The position numbers and the translations under genes are program-made. A DNA stretch of 64,000 bases from Chrysomallon squamiferum (taxonomy: Eukaryota > Mollusca > Gastropoda > Neomphalida > Peltospiridae), in NCBI GenBank assembly GCA_012295275.1, contig CM022665.1, positions 28,546,446 to 28,610,445 on the forward strand. The letters run 5' to 3'. The notes beneath the pieces were generated by a model that searched no databases, was not told the DNA's origin, and saw only the letters and a program-made list of their open reading frames with translations. Of this stretch, positions 14,042 to 27,697 are shown piece by piece. How positions within the stretch are numbered: position 1 is the first letter of the stretch; each line of letters begins with the position of its first letter.

Positions 14042-15336
14042 AGTATTTAAGTAAATTATTGTTGTGTATGTGAAACCTTTGAATCTGAGTAAAATAAACA
14101 TTCAAAATGTATGTATAATATTTTACTGTGGAGTAAAAACTGTAGGATTCAAGATTTAATTATATATAAAACTGAAAGGCAATGCAGCTGCATGTTTCAA
14201 GATTTAGTTGAAAGTTAAAGGAAAGCAATAAATTTTAAGAAAACTGAAAACTTCCTTGCTCACAACAATCAGATATGCATTGCTAGAAGAGACAGGTAGC
14301 TCTTACTTAACTATCAGCAACATGTATTACATAACAGTAGCTTACCCATTAATTACACTGCTACCCAGCCTGGAGATAGAGGTGGCTGCAGGCTAAGGAA
14401 GATAATAGAGCAGAGTTTGTTTTTATTAGCCAGCATCTGAAACATTACCCACACTGATTGATATTGTCATCTGGGTTACTGCATTGTTTTCTTAACACTT
14501 TAATGGGCAACACCTTTGAGTTTGGTCTGTCAGAAACAATATTAGATAAAAACAGTTTATTGCAGTTTACATGTTGAGAAGCAGCCCAACTTGCTCTTCA
14601 GTTCAGAATTGTTTTGTAAGTTTTGCTGGATTCAGAATAGCTTTGTAAGTTGTTGTGTTGGTGTGCATTAATTAATATTGTACAAGATATTCGTCTGAAG
14701 ACAACTTGATGGTGAAAGGTTATGATAATGGTAAAAGATACACAAGAATTAACAAATGATTGGGTTTATTTTTTAATTAGAACAACTTATGGGAATATTT
14801 TACTTATTTTTTTTTTTTTTTCAAAAGGAGCAGTAGTTGTGGTTATTTCTGTTGTAGAAACCATAAAAGAATTTTTATTTTTAATTTAAAAAAAAATTCT
14901 TGTTACTATTTTGAAGAAAATTAATATTGTACATTATATTTACAGTATATGTATTTATTTAAAACAAAAATGTATTTTTCAGTGAGTATATAAATAGCAT
15001 ATATTTAGTTTTCAGATAGTGTTGCAAGTCATTTCAGAATTTTATAGATCTGTTTGTTTTCAAGAAATATTTGTTAATATTTGCCATATAAGCTAATTAA
15101 CAGCATAATATGGACATGCTAAATTTTTATAATTCTAACTAACCATTTTTTTTTTACTTCAGTATTGAATTTTTATGTATAAATGCTTTACAACATAATT
15201 TGTTACATACTTAAGTTTTTTTCATTTACACACAAGCATACATACAGACATATAGACACTAGTATAACATGAGGTTAGATTAAATTTACTGCATAAAAAT
15301 ACACAAGTTTGGTGGTCACTGTGATGTGTAACCTAG

Positions 15337-15350
15337 GTTGGCATGGTAAC
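15337..15350. promoter_or_regulatory. RFX X-box-like site, with a second half-type site at 15512
   Basis: GTTGGCATGGTAAC has a full right half. GTTACCATGGGGAT at 15512-15525 has a full left half. They are 175 bp apart. Confidence 0.4.
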
Positions 15351-15573
15351 ACATGCCTCAGTGGACTTCCTGCTGTCGAAACTGACAAGTGGATATTGCA
15401 GTTAATCCATTAGAACTCATCAGTCACAGCCAAGTCTAATGCTGTGCAATAAAATAGATTTGCATTATGTAACACACTGGTGTTATTGGGTCACTTAGGG
15501 CAAAACTTTGTGTTACCATGGGGATAGGTTTATATGGTTAATCTTGATTGCTTTTAAAAGTATCTTACAATAA

Positions 15574-15708
15574 ATGGTGATAGATTGCCATTACAGCAAG
15601 TTGAGTAACAGACACAGAATTTAAAATTGCTAAATATGTAAGTGGTGATACATTCCATTACAGGAAATTGAATAACATAAAATATTTAAAATTATATATA
15701 TGAGATTA
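15574..15708. repeat. Two-copy tandem duplication, period about 68 bp
   Basis: ATGGTGATAGATTGCCATTA (15574) and GTGGTGATACATTCCATTA (15642) start two copies that both continue through a TTAAAATT segment. Confidence 0.5.
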
Positions 15709-16967
15709 TGTAAAAGTTCATCAGTGACGGGTATATTGGCTACATGCTCTAAATAGATTAAATAGATAATGGCTACTGATACAAATGTAGGTTAGATTCA
15801 AAAATTGTGACTGGTTTTTTCAGGATTTAGTTCAGTTCGGATTATGTATCCTTCACTTGTGTGTATGTGGGGTGCCTGTAATAGATGTGTGTATGTGCTG
15901 ATAATTATTATTACTTTTAATTGGTAATCTGACATTTGTTTTGATTAAGCACTATAATTATATGAACATAATTTATTACAACTCCCAATATCAAGTGTTT
16001 TCAGCACAAAGTAGCAGAGAATGAACTAATTGCTGTATCAGTGAACATTGTTTTGTTTTCGTTTTTCGTTTTTTTTTTTTTATATGTACCTTTTCAACTC
16101 GAAATCGTGTTGATGTGGGGCAAACAGGTTATGAAAATATTTTTGATAATTTTCATCGTGACATAAGATAACAATGAAGAGCAGCCAGATAAAATAAAAC
16201 AAGTTGAAACATCTTTGAGTGGTGTTTTAATACAATAATCAGCATAGACAAACAGCTTGGAGAGATTCAGATTGTAACTGTCATATGTACATATGATGAT
16301 ACTACTCAGTGATGGTACATACTTGAAAAGTCCAGAGGTTGTTATCCCAGAATGAATGAACATTATGTACTTGCCTGGACAAGCCACTATTAATTTTTGT
16401 TTCCACTTTAAACCTTTGAAAGTATTGCTTAAATGATGATTCCAAATACAATTTGTAACAAGAAAGTGTATGTATCTTTTATCTTAATATATATTTTGTT
16501 TAATACATGGATTATAATTTAATTGCATTAGGTAATTCAGTTGATCCATCTTTCTTGCTCAGTTGTTTAAACTGAAATTTTTTTTTTTTTACTTTTCAAG
16601 AGTGATATTAAAGAAATATTTTATCACTTTTTTGAAAATTTAATTCTATATAAATAATGATAAAGCACATATTGTTTTATATTTATTTTTATTATTATTT
16701 TTTGAATGAGATATGAACAACATTCAGTAAACTAAAATATAAGAGTCAGAGATGTCTTTGTATTCCTTTTTGTTCCTCCTTATTTTGTTTTGTTTTTATT
16801 TTGTGATGTTGAGATGTTGACATAACCTGAACAAAGTAAATGCTGGGGTCTAAGGGATCAATGAACAAGAACACTTACAATAGCTCACCTCAGTCTATTG
16901 TCCAGCTTTGCCACAAGTTCACATTTGGAAAGGGAGGCTACAGATTCTTCATATTTGACTATGGGTC

Positions 16968-16981
16968 ATTGCCATGGTGAT
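16968..16981. promoter_or_regulatory. RFX X-box-like site, FOXN-proximal
   Basis: ATTGCCATGGTGAT lies in a GC-richer island about 0.9 kb upstream of the FOXN ATG. Confidence 0.35.
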
Positions 16982-17733
16982 GACAACCAGCAGCTGCAAG
17001 CTATTCTACAGGTGGTGGTGGGGTGGTTACTGGCAAGGAGTTTGTTAAAACCTGATGTCACTGATATTAGAACATTATCAACTTTAGCTTATTAAATAAT
17101 CAAAATAAATGAAGCCTGGTTGCTGCAGCTGCTGTAGTGGTTTTTTTTTTATATATATATATATATATATTTTTTAATTATTATTATTATTATTATTTAA
17201 ATACAAATAAATAAAAGAAAAAATACATATAAACCCAGTAAATTGTGTATAATGAAGGTATCATATTTTCTTAACCAAGCAGAATAAAAATTACATAGTT
17301 TATGAACAGTGCTTAACTTTTTATAACAGAACAATAACAGATTTATTACTGATAATCTTCCAAAGATTGTTATGCATACCATATTGAATTTGTATATAAG
17401 AAAGTTATTATTGACACCAGTGTTAGCCAAAACTTCATTAGATGAGTTAGTGGGGTTTTTTTTTATACATGTGTCAGGTTGCAAATAGTAACATCTGTAG
17501 TAACTTCTTTGACCATCATTCTGTTTTCCATATTATTTTTTGTTTTATATGATAATCTAGGATTTATGTACTTGTGTGTATTTATACATTATTAAATAGG
17601 CTATATGTTGAAAATGTATACAGAAAAAGAAACAAAAGTGAAATTACTTCATAAAGTTTCCATTTAAAACAATATATTATTTTTAAAATTTATTTTCCAT
17701 GATTTTGTACAGTTGTCATACTTTCCTGTTGGT

Positions 17734-17736
17734 ATT

Positions 17737-17771
<35 letters not shown>

Positions 17772-17775
17772 TTTT
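17734..17775. repeat. (TTTA)n microsatellite just upstream of the FOXN coding exon
   Basis: About ten TTTA units end roughly 90 nt before the acceptor at 17862. The tract lies in the intron that precedes the start codon, if the gene has a 5' non-coding exon. Confidence 0.9.
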
Positions 17776-17862
17776 GTTTTATTTTCCCAGACTTTCCTGT
17801 TAACATTAGTCCACTTTATTTTAGACATTTATAATATCTTCAGTAAATATGTTTAATTTCAG

Positions 17863-17876
17863 GGTTTAAAACTTAG
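17863..17876 (+). other. FoxN2/3: 5' UTR part of the first FOXN coding exon
   Basis: A TTTAATTTCAG acceptor ends at 17862, only 14 nt before the ATG. This implies at least one upstream non-coding exon whose position is not proven. Candidates lie near 2.3-2.6 kb and 12.95-13.31 kb. Confidence 0.7.
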
Positions 17877-20800
17877 ATGCCTTTGGCCATGGCACCAAGT
17901 CGGACGTTGACTGAAAATGAGACAGATGCTTCAATGAGACTTCGTCTGGTTACCAGTCTCAGTCAAAGTTTTCCTGGAAGTGCACTCTCTAAAGCCATGA
18001 AATGTTTGTCTGATTCTGAGGATGACATGAAGTTGGAACCGCTGAGTAGCAGTTGTTTTGCTGAGCTCCGAATGGAGAAACTGGATGTTGAAGAGGATGA
18101 TGAATTGACTAGTTTATCTTGGTTGCAAGATACAGATTTGTTAAAAAACATGGCTCCTGGCGCTGATGATGATCTTTCCAGTGAAGAAGGACAAAAAGAA
18201 AATGATGATTTGAAACTTAATGGTGCCCCATACCCTCAGACACACCCTCCCCATGTGCCATACAATCCTCAGAAACATATAAACAACAAGCCGCCATATT
18301 CATTCAGTTGTTTAATATTCATGGCGATTGAGGATTCACCTATTAAAAGACTTCCAGTGAAGGATATTTACAACTGGATACTTACACACTTTCCATACTT
18401 CCAGAATGCACCAACAGGTTGGAAAAATTCAGTGAGGCACAATCTGTCACTCAATAAATGCTTTAAGAAAGTGGAGAAGGACAAAGGATCGGTAAGTTTT
18501 CTATTTTACAACTTCTAAAATTTTATATTTTTATTATATACATCAATACATCTTTAATAGTCAAAATTTGTCTTCATGATGAAGTTTAAGAAAGAATTAT
18601 CTACATATTCTCATAAAGTACTATTGTAATATGCGTCTTTCATTATACCAGTTGTCAAGCACTAGCTAGATTGAGAAAGGCTCTATTTTGACACTGATAA
18701 AAATGACTCTTTTTCTCTTTCATAGATTTACACAATTCTTTTTAAGAATGTTATTTATCCTAGAATTTAAAAAGACTTGGTAACAAAAAAACACATGTAA
18801 AACCCTTAAACAGGAATTATTTGCATTTATTGTAAAAAATGAAAATTATGAATAGCAATTTTGTCAAAAATAGAAACATTAATTATAATGTCACACACTA
18901 CTGCCTTTTACAAAAACATTTACAAAAAGATGTTATTAATATTTAATATGTACATTAAGTAGTACAGTGAATTGTCTGATCATGTGAAATACATGAAATC
19001 TACCTTCATTTGCTATTTTCATCTTGTACTGTTCTGAATCTGATAGCATTTTGTTCATATAGAATGTTAGAAATAGTCACCACTTTATATCAGTTTACAT
19101 TTGTTGTATTGAGTCCATCTGACCAATGTTTATTGAAAAAGGTAAAGCAACATCTAATTATCTGAGTTTTGTCATATCTTTGCTTTGAAAATACCAAACA
19201 CATATTAAATATTAATAATAATTAAATATTTATTTTAAAATTGTACTAATTTACCAAAGAGTATGATTATCCAATGGAAAGTTAAAATTTTCTGTGAACA
19301 TATAATTCGTTTTTTTTCCCACTGAATATCTATACAAAATGCCAGTCTCTGAGATAGTTTCAAATAATTTTTTATGTGCTGTTTAAAAACTGCCTTTGTT
19401 ACAAAATGACCGACAGTTTGTGACTGTAACTGGTGTGTTTGATGCATACAGTGCGAGTATAATTAACTAGCTAATCCAGTGTAAAGTGTATGTTAATGAC
19501 ATAATGACAGTTTTCAGTCTCCAGTCTTGTTGCCTTTATCCGTTATTATCACAGGATGGACTTGCTAAACTTGGTCAAGTGCTCAGTGGCACCTCTTCAT
19601 TATTTCAGCCGTTTGTCACAATAATTGCTGTTATATGTTCAGTGGGTTATTGCAATACATGAGAGATCAAAATAGGGAGTTCATTTTTTTGGACTAATAT
19701 ATAAATGTGTGTGTTACGTAATAAAAATATTATTTTATTTACATTTTTTGTCTTGGTTATTGCTTCAATTTATTTTTTAAAAAGTGCAGATCAATGAATT
19801 TAACAATATATCGTACATGTTAGTAATTAGGTGTCTGTTCTATATTTATAGTACAGTATGAAGGGAACCCATTGATATCATTCCAAGGGTTTCACTTGTT
19901 GAACATTTTTCTGTACTTTCCCATAAGCAAGTAGCACACAACATTATTTTTAATAAATGGGTTTTGAGTCGCTGGTCAGAATGGGACACAGCACAGTACG
20001 GAAGACTGATCATGCAAAGTATATATTACCAAAGACCACTGTTCTAATTATAGAGTGCATAGGTTTTAACATAGTTGTGTATTATTTTACCTGCTATATA
20101 TATGACTTCATTTACTATTCACAAACATCCTGCCAAGTATAATTTGAAAACAATAACAGTTAATAATGGATTTATCAGTTTTTCCTCAAGTGTAATTTGA
20201 CGTTCACAAAAGCAACATATGAATACATAGAGGGTTATTTCGTTCACAAAATGCAGTACAGACTTTAATAAAAACAATGGACTATTCAGGTTTTGCTGTG
20301 TTATTCTAGGAGGAAATGGTGGTAGCAGGAAGGGCTGCATCTGTTACTAGATCATCTGCTTGTACAGTGTGAATAATGCTGTTAATGGCATCATTAAGTT
20401 GTATTGTCACTGTATACGTTATGTGTATGACATGGCTTGTATCCTTTATTCCTTGGTATCTAACAGATACACTAGTGTCAGTTTTATTTTATATAAATCT
20501 ATACACTTAGAAAAAAGAAAGATTATAAGTATTATAACATTTTAATAATAAATTGGTATATAAATTTTAGGTGATAATGCTGTGAATAAAAAATTGACTT
20601 ACTGAAATTGTGCGTGTGTGAAAGAGAGAGAGGTGGGGAAAGACATAACACTTTAAGAATTTTTTTCCTTCAAACAGTCTTTCACTGAAAGTTTATCAAA
20701 ATGACTCCTGGCTAATTACTTTTGAGCTAAACAAGTATTTATACATGAAAGAAATAGTAATTTCAGTTTTACAATCCAGATAGTATTATTACTTCTTTAA

Positions 20801-23389
20801 AAAATCCATTTTTCTAGACAGTATAACCAAAAATGTTAAAAATTCAGATTTTTTTGTTGTTGTTATTAGTGTTAGATTTTGAGTAATTTTCTGTCATCTT
20901 ATTACACTAGAAAACTGGAAGGTTTTAATCAAAAATGCATTCTGTTGCTGTCTATTTTAATCACCCAGAGGATTTAGAAATGTTATTATTATTTTTTATT
21001 TCTTGTTTTTCAATACAACTCATCCTGACACAAGATTGAAAAAAACAAAAACAAAAAAAAAACCCAAACAATTCTTCAGATATTAGTTGTCAGTTCCTGT
21101 ATTTAATTTTCTTCGTGATAATCATAAACTAGAATCATAATCTTGAGATAATTTGATAGATTTTTCGTTTTTTCTTTTCTGTTTTTTTCTTTCCTTTTCT
21201 TTTTTTTTTTCTTTCCTTTTATTCTTTTTATTTTTTATTTATTTATTTATTGTTCTAAGAACTTTTTCAGACAACTTTGGATCCACCATGCATATGTTGT
21301 ATAAATTGTATAGATTTGTGATCAAATGAAATTTCTATACTGTAAAAATATTTAAGGTTAAGAAAGTAATAAATTAATTTAAAAAAAACCTATTTTGCCA
21401 AAGGAAAGAAAAAAAAAAAAATTAATGACTTCATTACATAATATATGCTGTATTTAGAGTTGTGATAACTTATGCTTTGGTTCATTGCATCTTTTTGAAG
21501 AAAAAAAAAATGCAGGAAAAACATGCATATTTATGAATACATAATTTGTCATGTACATTTTTATTGAAACTACCAACAACAGTTAAAAAAAAATAAAAGT
21601 TAAACATTTTTATTATATTGTAGTTACTGGAGTATCATTGATTTATCTTTTTACATATTTTGCTCTCTCAGTTGCTAATACATTATTTATATAATGATTT
21701 ACAATAATTCTATATTGTTATTGGATTTTCACAAATCCGTTTCTTGTATCACAAAATAGATCACTAATGAAATAAAACTAATAGTATATTCATCAACATT
21801 TTCATCTGTGATGATGAATATTGCAGCAGGGAGAAAAAAAAAAGAACTTTCGAAATAAGTGTATAAATAGTTAAAAACATGAGATGGAAATACTTGTGTT
21901 TATCATAGTTTTCCTATTGGGTTTCTTGTGACAGAGAAAAGAAACAGTGCCTGAAACATGATGTTTGTTATTTGAGAAATAAGTGTTTGTGGCATAGTTT
22001 GGTGTAACATGCTGTATGAGTATCATATGTCAAGATTAACAGATCCACCAGTCTAAAGTTCAAGAAAAAGGAATTCTGTGTTGTAGAAAAATAAGCTTGA
22101 TCACTTAGTTTAATATTTTATTATTATTATTATTATTCATCTAAGAATATTTCTTTTCATATACAAATTCAAATGATGCATGTTAAGCATTGCATTTATT
22201 TAAATACTATGCATATGAACTGACATTGTTTTCAACTGTTTTGTTTTCCTTCCTTTGTAATTTAAAAAAAAAAATGTATTTAAAAAACCCCAGAACAAAC
22301 AGATTGCTTGTGCTGTGGGGAAATAATAATTCTTACAAAAAAACTAAATTTATAAAAAGTTATATATCTACAGTTTTTCTCACACCAACTTTTTTCAACT
22401 ATTGGCCACGAGCTACTAAAACTGTTAACAAACAGACCAAACTGTCGCCCATTTCGTTGACAATCATCGCTCACACAATACAGTGGATGTGGTTTTTTCA
22501 AAAGGCAGTGTAAAACACAGCAGGTGTGAATAAGGGACAAAGTGTTTGGTCACCATGGTAACCATGTGCTACATTCAGCAAAGCATTTGTATTGGCTGGG
22601 TTTGTTATGGAAGGAGAGAGAAGAAACAGTGTAAAGAGTGTAAGCTTGTGTCTCTGCCTGTCTGCGTTTTCATGACCTAGGGCCACATCACAGCAAAATC
22701 CCCATCGTCTTGCACTGACAGCTACAATAAATTAATGTCCAACATCCTTGTGATTTATTAGTCTTTGTTTAAAATGTTGATAAATACAGACATCTTCAAA
22801 AAAGCAAAATTATTTTGCCTTTTTATTACAGATGTGTATTTGAAAATGTTTTTATTTATTTAAATACACATCAAGTTTTATATATATATAGATACACATA
22901 TAGGTATAGATACAGATATAGATACATAAAATTAATATTATGGTAGATATATACATACGTTTCTGCATCTGCACATTTTACAGCATAATTTGTATTTTGG
23001 ATAATTATTTCTTTTAGTTTGAATTTTTTATATTTTTTTATCTCTAAAATTAGACGTAGCTGGAACTATACCCAATACAACACCTAAACAAATACTTGAT
23101 TGTATGTGAATGAGTTTCCATTTAGATAAGTAGACCAATTGTGATAAAAATGACAAGTCTTAAGTTTTTCTACATGCAACGTATGTGGATCAGCAGGCAC
23201 ACACAACATGCTGATAAGTGATTTTCATTTTATATTTTGAATGTTGAATAAATTGACCAGAATGAAAGCATTCCTTTTTCTGTATTTCTGTATGTGTCCT
23301 ACAACCCTACATTAATAATTACATCAGAGAATAGTTATTTTACCTCAGGGTATAAATGTTAAATCTATGTCTATAATTAATTTTATTTG

Positions 23390-23434
<45 letters not shown>

Positions 23435-25214
23435 ATATATATATATAATTCATAATTTTGTTTTAATAAAACATTTAACTATTTGTACAACAATGACACA
23501 TGTTCCGGTTCTGCCTTATTCCATGATAACAGAATTAATCAAAGAGATTACTTCCCTTATCAATCACACACATTCATCTTCTTTCCATACAAGAAATGGG
23601 GAAACTTGAACAATATGATGCTATCCACACAGAGTAAAAATAGAAGTTAGATTAATGTGAATACATATTACATAAGGGACAGTAGATACAGATTACAGTT
23701 AACACTGAAGATATAGGTTTGTAATTTAAAAATTATAGTTCAGGTATTTGAGTTAAGTGTTGTTGGATTAGTTCCCTGCTGGAACAGGTAGAGCCTTATG
23801 ACTGGTTAATACTGTTGTGGTATCCGTAATTCATTTGTAGATATTCTTTGCTTTTTTTTCAGCAGAGAATAGTGAAACAAATGTGAATAAAAAAAAACAA
23901 AAAAACAACAATAAAAATTAATGTAATTGCCACTGAGAGAATTAAAATCCCTGATGCAAACTCCCTAGCATTGTGAAATGCCATAACAGTGGCAGCAGTT
24001 GTATTTGTAATTTAATATTTTGATTTCAAAAATATTAATTTTATAACATAGTAAGTACTGACACCATGTTTGAAAGAAAACTGTAAAATTATGTAATTTA
24101 ATTTTGAGCTAATAATTAAAAAAATATATATAGTTTATGTGATGGATGACAATAATAAATTAGGCTTTGTGTCATTACACATTTATTTAATGTGTATTTT
24201 TATAATCCATACAAAATGTAGAATGTGCATATATTTTTCTAAAATTTAAATTATAATTAAAAGAAATAGTGAAGTATTGATGTTACAAAGTTATATTACA
24301 AGGTCAGAGAAATATATAAAATAAGTGCATATAATTAATATTGGTTTCTAATATTTAGTAATAAGCTAACATGTAAAAAAGAAAAAAAAATGTCCAAATC
24401 AACATACTCTTACAGTTTTCTTAAGTGTTCATAAAAGTGTATGACAGACTGGTCAAATTAACATATGACATAAAAATGAAATGTGTATCTGCATATAATT
24501 AAAACATGACCATGTATAATGTTTGCAAAACAGATTTAACGATGAACTTTGATCCTTTATTACTGTTAGTGGATTTAATATTGAATCTTATCTTTTATTG
24601 GTTTCCTGTTGTAGTATAAGAATTGTAGATAAAAATAAATAAAGAGCGTGCACTAATTACGGATGCATTTATTTTACAGAGTATTGGTAAGGGTTCCCTG
24701 TGGTGTATTGATCCTGACTACAGACCAAACCTACTGCAAGCATTACGCAAGACGCCTTATCATCCCTATCATCAACTCCAAATGATGTCATCACCCCAAC
24801 CCTCAATGATGCAATTTTCAGTGCTTCCAGGCTATGGGTATCGGTAAGTTGGAAGTTTGTTGGGTTTTTTTTTGTTCGTTTGTTGTTGTTTTTTTCTCCA
24901 TTTCTTTTATGAAGTTAGTTACTTAAACAACTTTCACAAATTGCTATTATCTTAAAGCAAACTAAATATGAATATATTAAAAAATATTGAAGTTTATAGT
25001 TTTTATTTCCAGAGCCAATGGATACCTTTGAGTTCTACTTTTTAATAAATGTGTGTAATAGAGCAGATACTGAATTATTATTACTTTTATTAATAGTAAC
25101 AGTGGTAGAAGTACTAGTTGTAGTTACAGTGGTTGTAGGTTTATTTTATTTTTTTATTTGTGGTGTGTTTAGGGAGGCTTTTAATAATAACTCAAGTTAT
25201 CAGTTTGGGTTATT

Positions 25215-25245
<31 letters not shown>

Positions 25246-27656
25246 TTTGTATATACATTTTTTTTTACTTTTCAGTTCATGACTTTTTGACTTTAAAATG
25301 TCACAGCCCTTCTGCTTAAGTGCAAGATCATGTAACAAAACCAACAAACTCATCATTTTAATAACAAGCAAATAAGACTTCTCAGTGCTATGTTAAACAG
25401 ACAAAAATTAATTTGATTTACATGTCTGTGCAATCAACTGTAACCTATAGTAAAAGCATTTTTCAGTAGCATAACTAAGTGAGATGTTTAAGCTAAATCA
25501 ATAAGACAAATCACACTTGTATGTTACGATTGTCAAATAAAACTTTAGCAGATAAACTAGAGATGATCACAGCTCTATTTTTATCAGAAATCTATGTCAT
25601 CTATAATGTCATCACAATACATGTCTAATGCCGTACAGACTTGTCACTAAACGCTGCCATGATTTTGTTAATTTGTAAACCACAATTTATGTTTTGATGT
25701 TTGTAATTGAAACTGGTCATGGAAGATATTGAATTTACACAAGTGTAAAAATGAATTTATTATTAATGAGAAATTGATAGTCATGGTAGACAATTAAGGA
25801 CATGACCCTGTCTGTTGAAAAAAGTCCATTTTAATGATCTATGCATTTTGATGGTTAGTTCTTTAATATCTATACATTTTGAAGTATTTGCTTCTAGATC
25901 TCTAAACACTGATGGTCTGTGCTTCATAGTCTAAATATTTTGGTAATCTGTGCTTTTTGCAGAACAGGTGTATATTTGTGGTTAGGGTAGATGGATGACT
26001 TAGTGCTTTTTGTTGCTCTAATTGTGCTGTTTTCCCATTCAGCCAGTTTGTCAAAGGTTTCCTGTCTGTGGAGTAATGGCATTATACAAATATAAGGTCT
26101 ATTTCCATTGTGCTTTGTCAGTTGATTCTAAATATTTAAATTTAGAAAAGTGTCTTCAGTCTATAACGATGAAATTTTAAGTTGCTTCTGATTTATATAA
26201 ATACAATTACTGATCTTTGAAGCCAGAATAGTAAGTCATTTGATTACTTTCCTTTTGTTACTAATGTAAGGATACCTAATTAGAAAACTAAAAATTAAGA
26301 CAAAAAATGTTTTTAAAGGAAAAGGAAATACCTGAAATTATCTTTCTGAAGTTGTTATCTAAAAGAATAATATTTTTATTTTTACAGTTACTTAGCCAAT
26401 CCAGTGTTTTGCTTAAAAGTAATGAAGTATATAAAAACAAGCAGTTTTTACAAGAAAGAATAAGAAAAATATAAACAGTTGTATTTCAAAATAGTCTTTA
26501 CATATTAAAAAAAAAACCCAGAAAAATACCAAAACAAAAAAAACATAACAAAAACAAAACTTTGCTTGTTTATAAAGTTTTACAGCTTTTACCTAATTAG
26601 ATTTTCCCAGATAACATTCTTAATTATATGCTAAGTTACTGACAAACGATTTTTCTTTCTGTGCTTTCTGTGCGGGCTTGAGATAAACATCACCAACCAT
26701 GTGTGCCCATTTGAGCTTTTGTACACTTAATCTCCATAGTAACATAGATGGAGAATGCAACAAGATGGCACATGGTAATGTGCCTGTTTGTTTAGTCAAG
26801 TCACTGCTGGCCAAAGCCAAACAGTGAGTTAATTCTTCTGCCAAAAAAAATATATAGATATTTAAATATATAATGAAACAAATCTCAGGACTTTTGAAAG
26901 AAAAAAATGTTATTTAAAAAATAACAATAATAATAATAATTAAACAATAAAAAAAAGTAACAGAGGAAGATTAATTTGTGATGACAAAAACTTGTGTTCA
27001 CTGTATATGCAGGTGCAGCATACAAAGAAAAACTGGTTACTTCTAAACATGGCGTTTCCTAAATACCTGAAACGTTTTATACTGTCATGTGAATATCAGA
27101 TGATTGTTTAAAATCAAAGACATATTAGTTAAAAAAACAAACAAAAAATCAGTTAAAAATAAGATCTGAAGTAAAATTATTTTACGACCAGGTGTAATGT
27201 ATATTAATAGAATTCTATAATTTTTCTTTATACTTAATTAAAAAAAAAAATAATAATTACACATTACAATGACAAAAATTGTGTATTTATTCAAATAAAT
27301 AGTCTTTCAGCACATGCTCACAATAACTATTTTGTATTGCACAGAATCCTCATGTAAGACTTTTTATATTAAATAGACCAATAAACAGATATACAACAAG
27401 TTAGTCTAAAGTAATGTCTCTACAGCAGTAATGTGTGGAATTCTCAGTGTTGGGATGTGTCACACTACTGAGAAAGATGACAATTAACTGACGTGACAGA
27501 TTCACACGAGCACCTCCATAGCACACAGCCAGTGTCTTCATTCCCACAGTTCAACTTATTTAATTGTATCATCAGTGTGCTCCTCGTTGCCATGGAAACT
27601 GACACAGAAACTGCGGAGAAGGCTGACAAGCTGTGATTGGGAGTGGTTAGCTTCGG

Positions 27657-27697
<41 letters not shown>

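Larger units (their letters stand above)
7381..17862. other. FOXN proximal upstream region with scattered GC-richer regulatory-looking islands
   Basis: No coding exon is recognised. Islands at about 9150-9330, 10360-10600, 10980-11000, 12940-13310, 14260-14420, 15300-15530 and 16840-17060 are richer in GC than the DNA between them, and nearly all hold an X-box-like palindrome. Other content: poly-A runs near 11398-11418, 12849-12867 and 13773-13794, a (TA)n run at 17150-17170, and (TTTA)n at 17734-17775. Confidence 0.45.
18492..24679 (+). other. FoxN2/3: FOXN intron 1 (interrupts the forkhead domain)
   Basis: A phase-0 intron of 6.2 kb with donor GTAAGT and acceptor TTTTACAG. It is AT-rich, with a (GT)n microsatellite near 23392-23427, a GATACA-type repeat near 22885-22930, one copy of a dispersed repeat (23541-23610), and a GC-richer block at 22380-22700. 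That block carries a perfect X-box-like palindrome at 22549-22562. No coding exon is seen inside. Confidence 0.85.

Noticed and set aside
16094-16387. Minus-strand 97-codon frame near FOXN
   Set aside because: No recognised domain, no splice partners, and typical AT-rich composition.
17881-17896. GGCCATGGCACC as a further X-box
   Set aside because: It lies in FOXN coding sequence, has only a weak right half, and is explained by codons.
17963-18151. Minus-strand Ser-rich frame
   Set aside because: Antisense shadow of the FOXN first coding exon.
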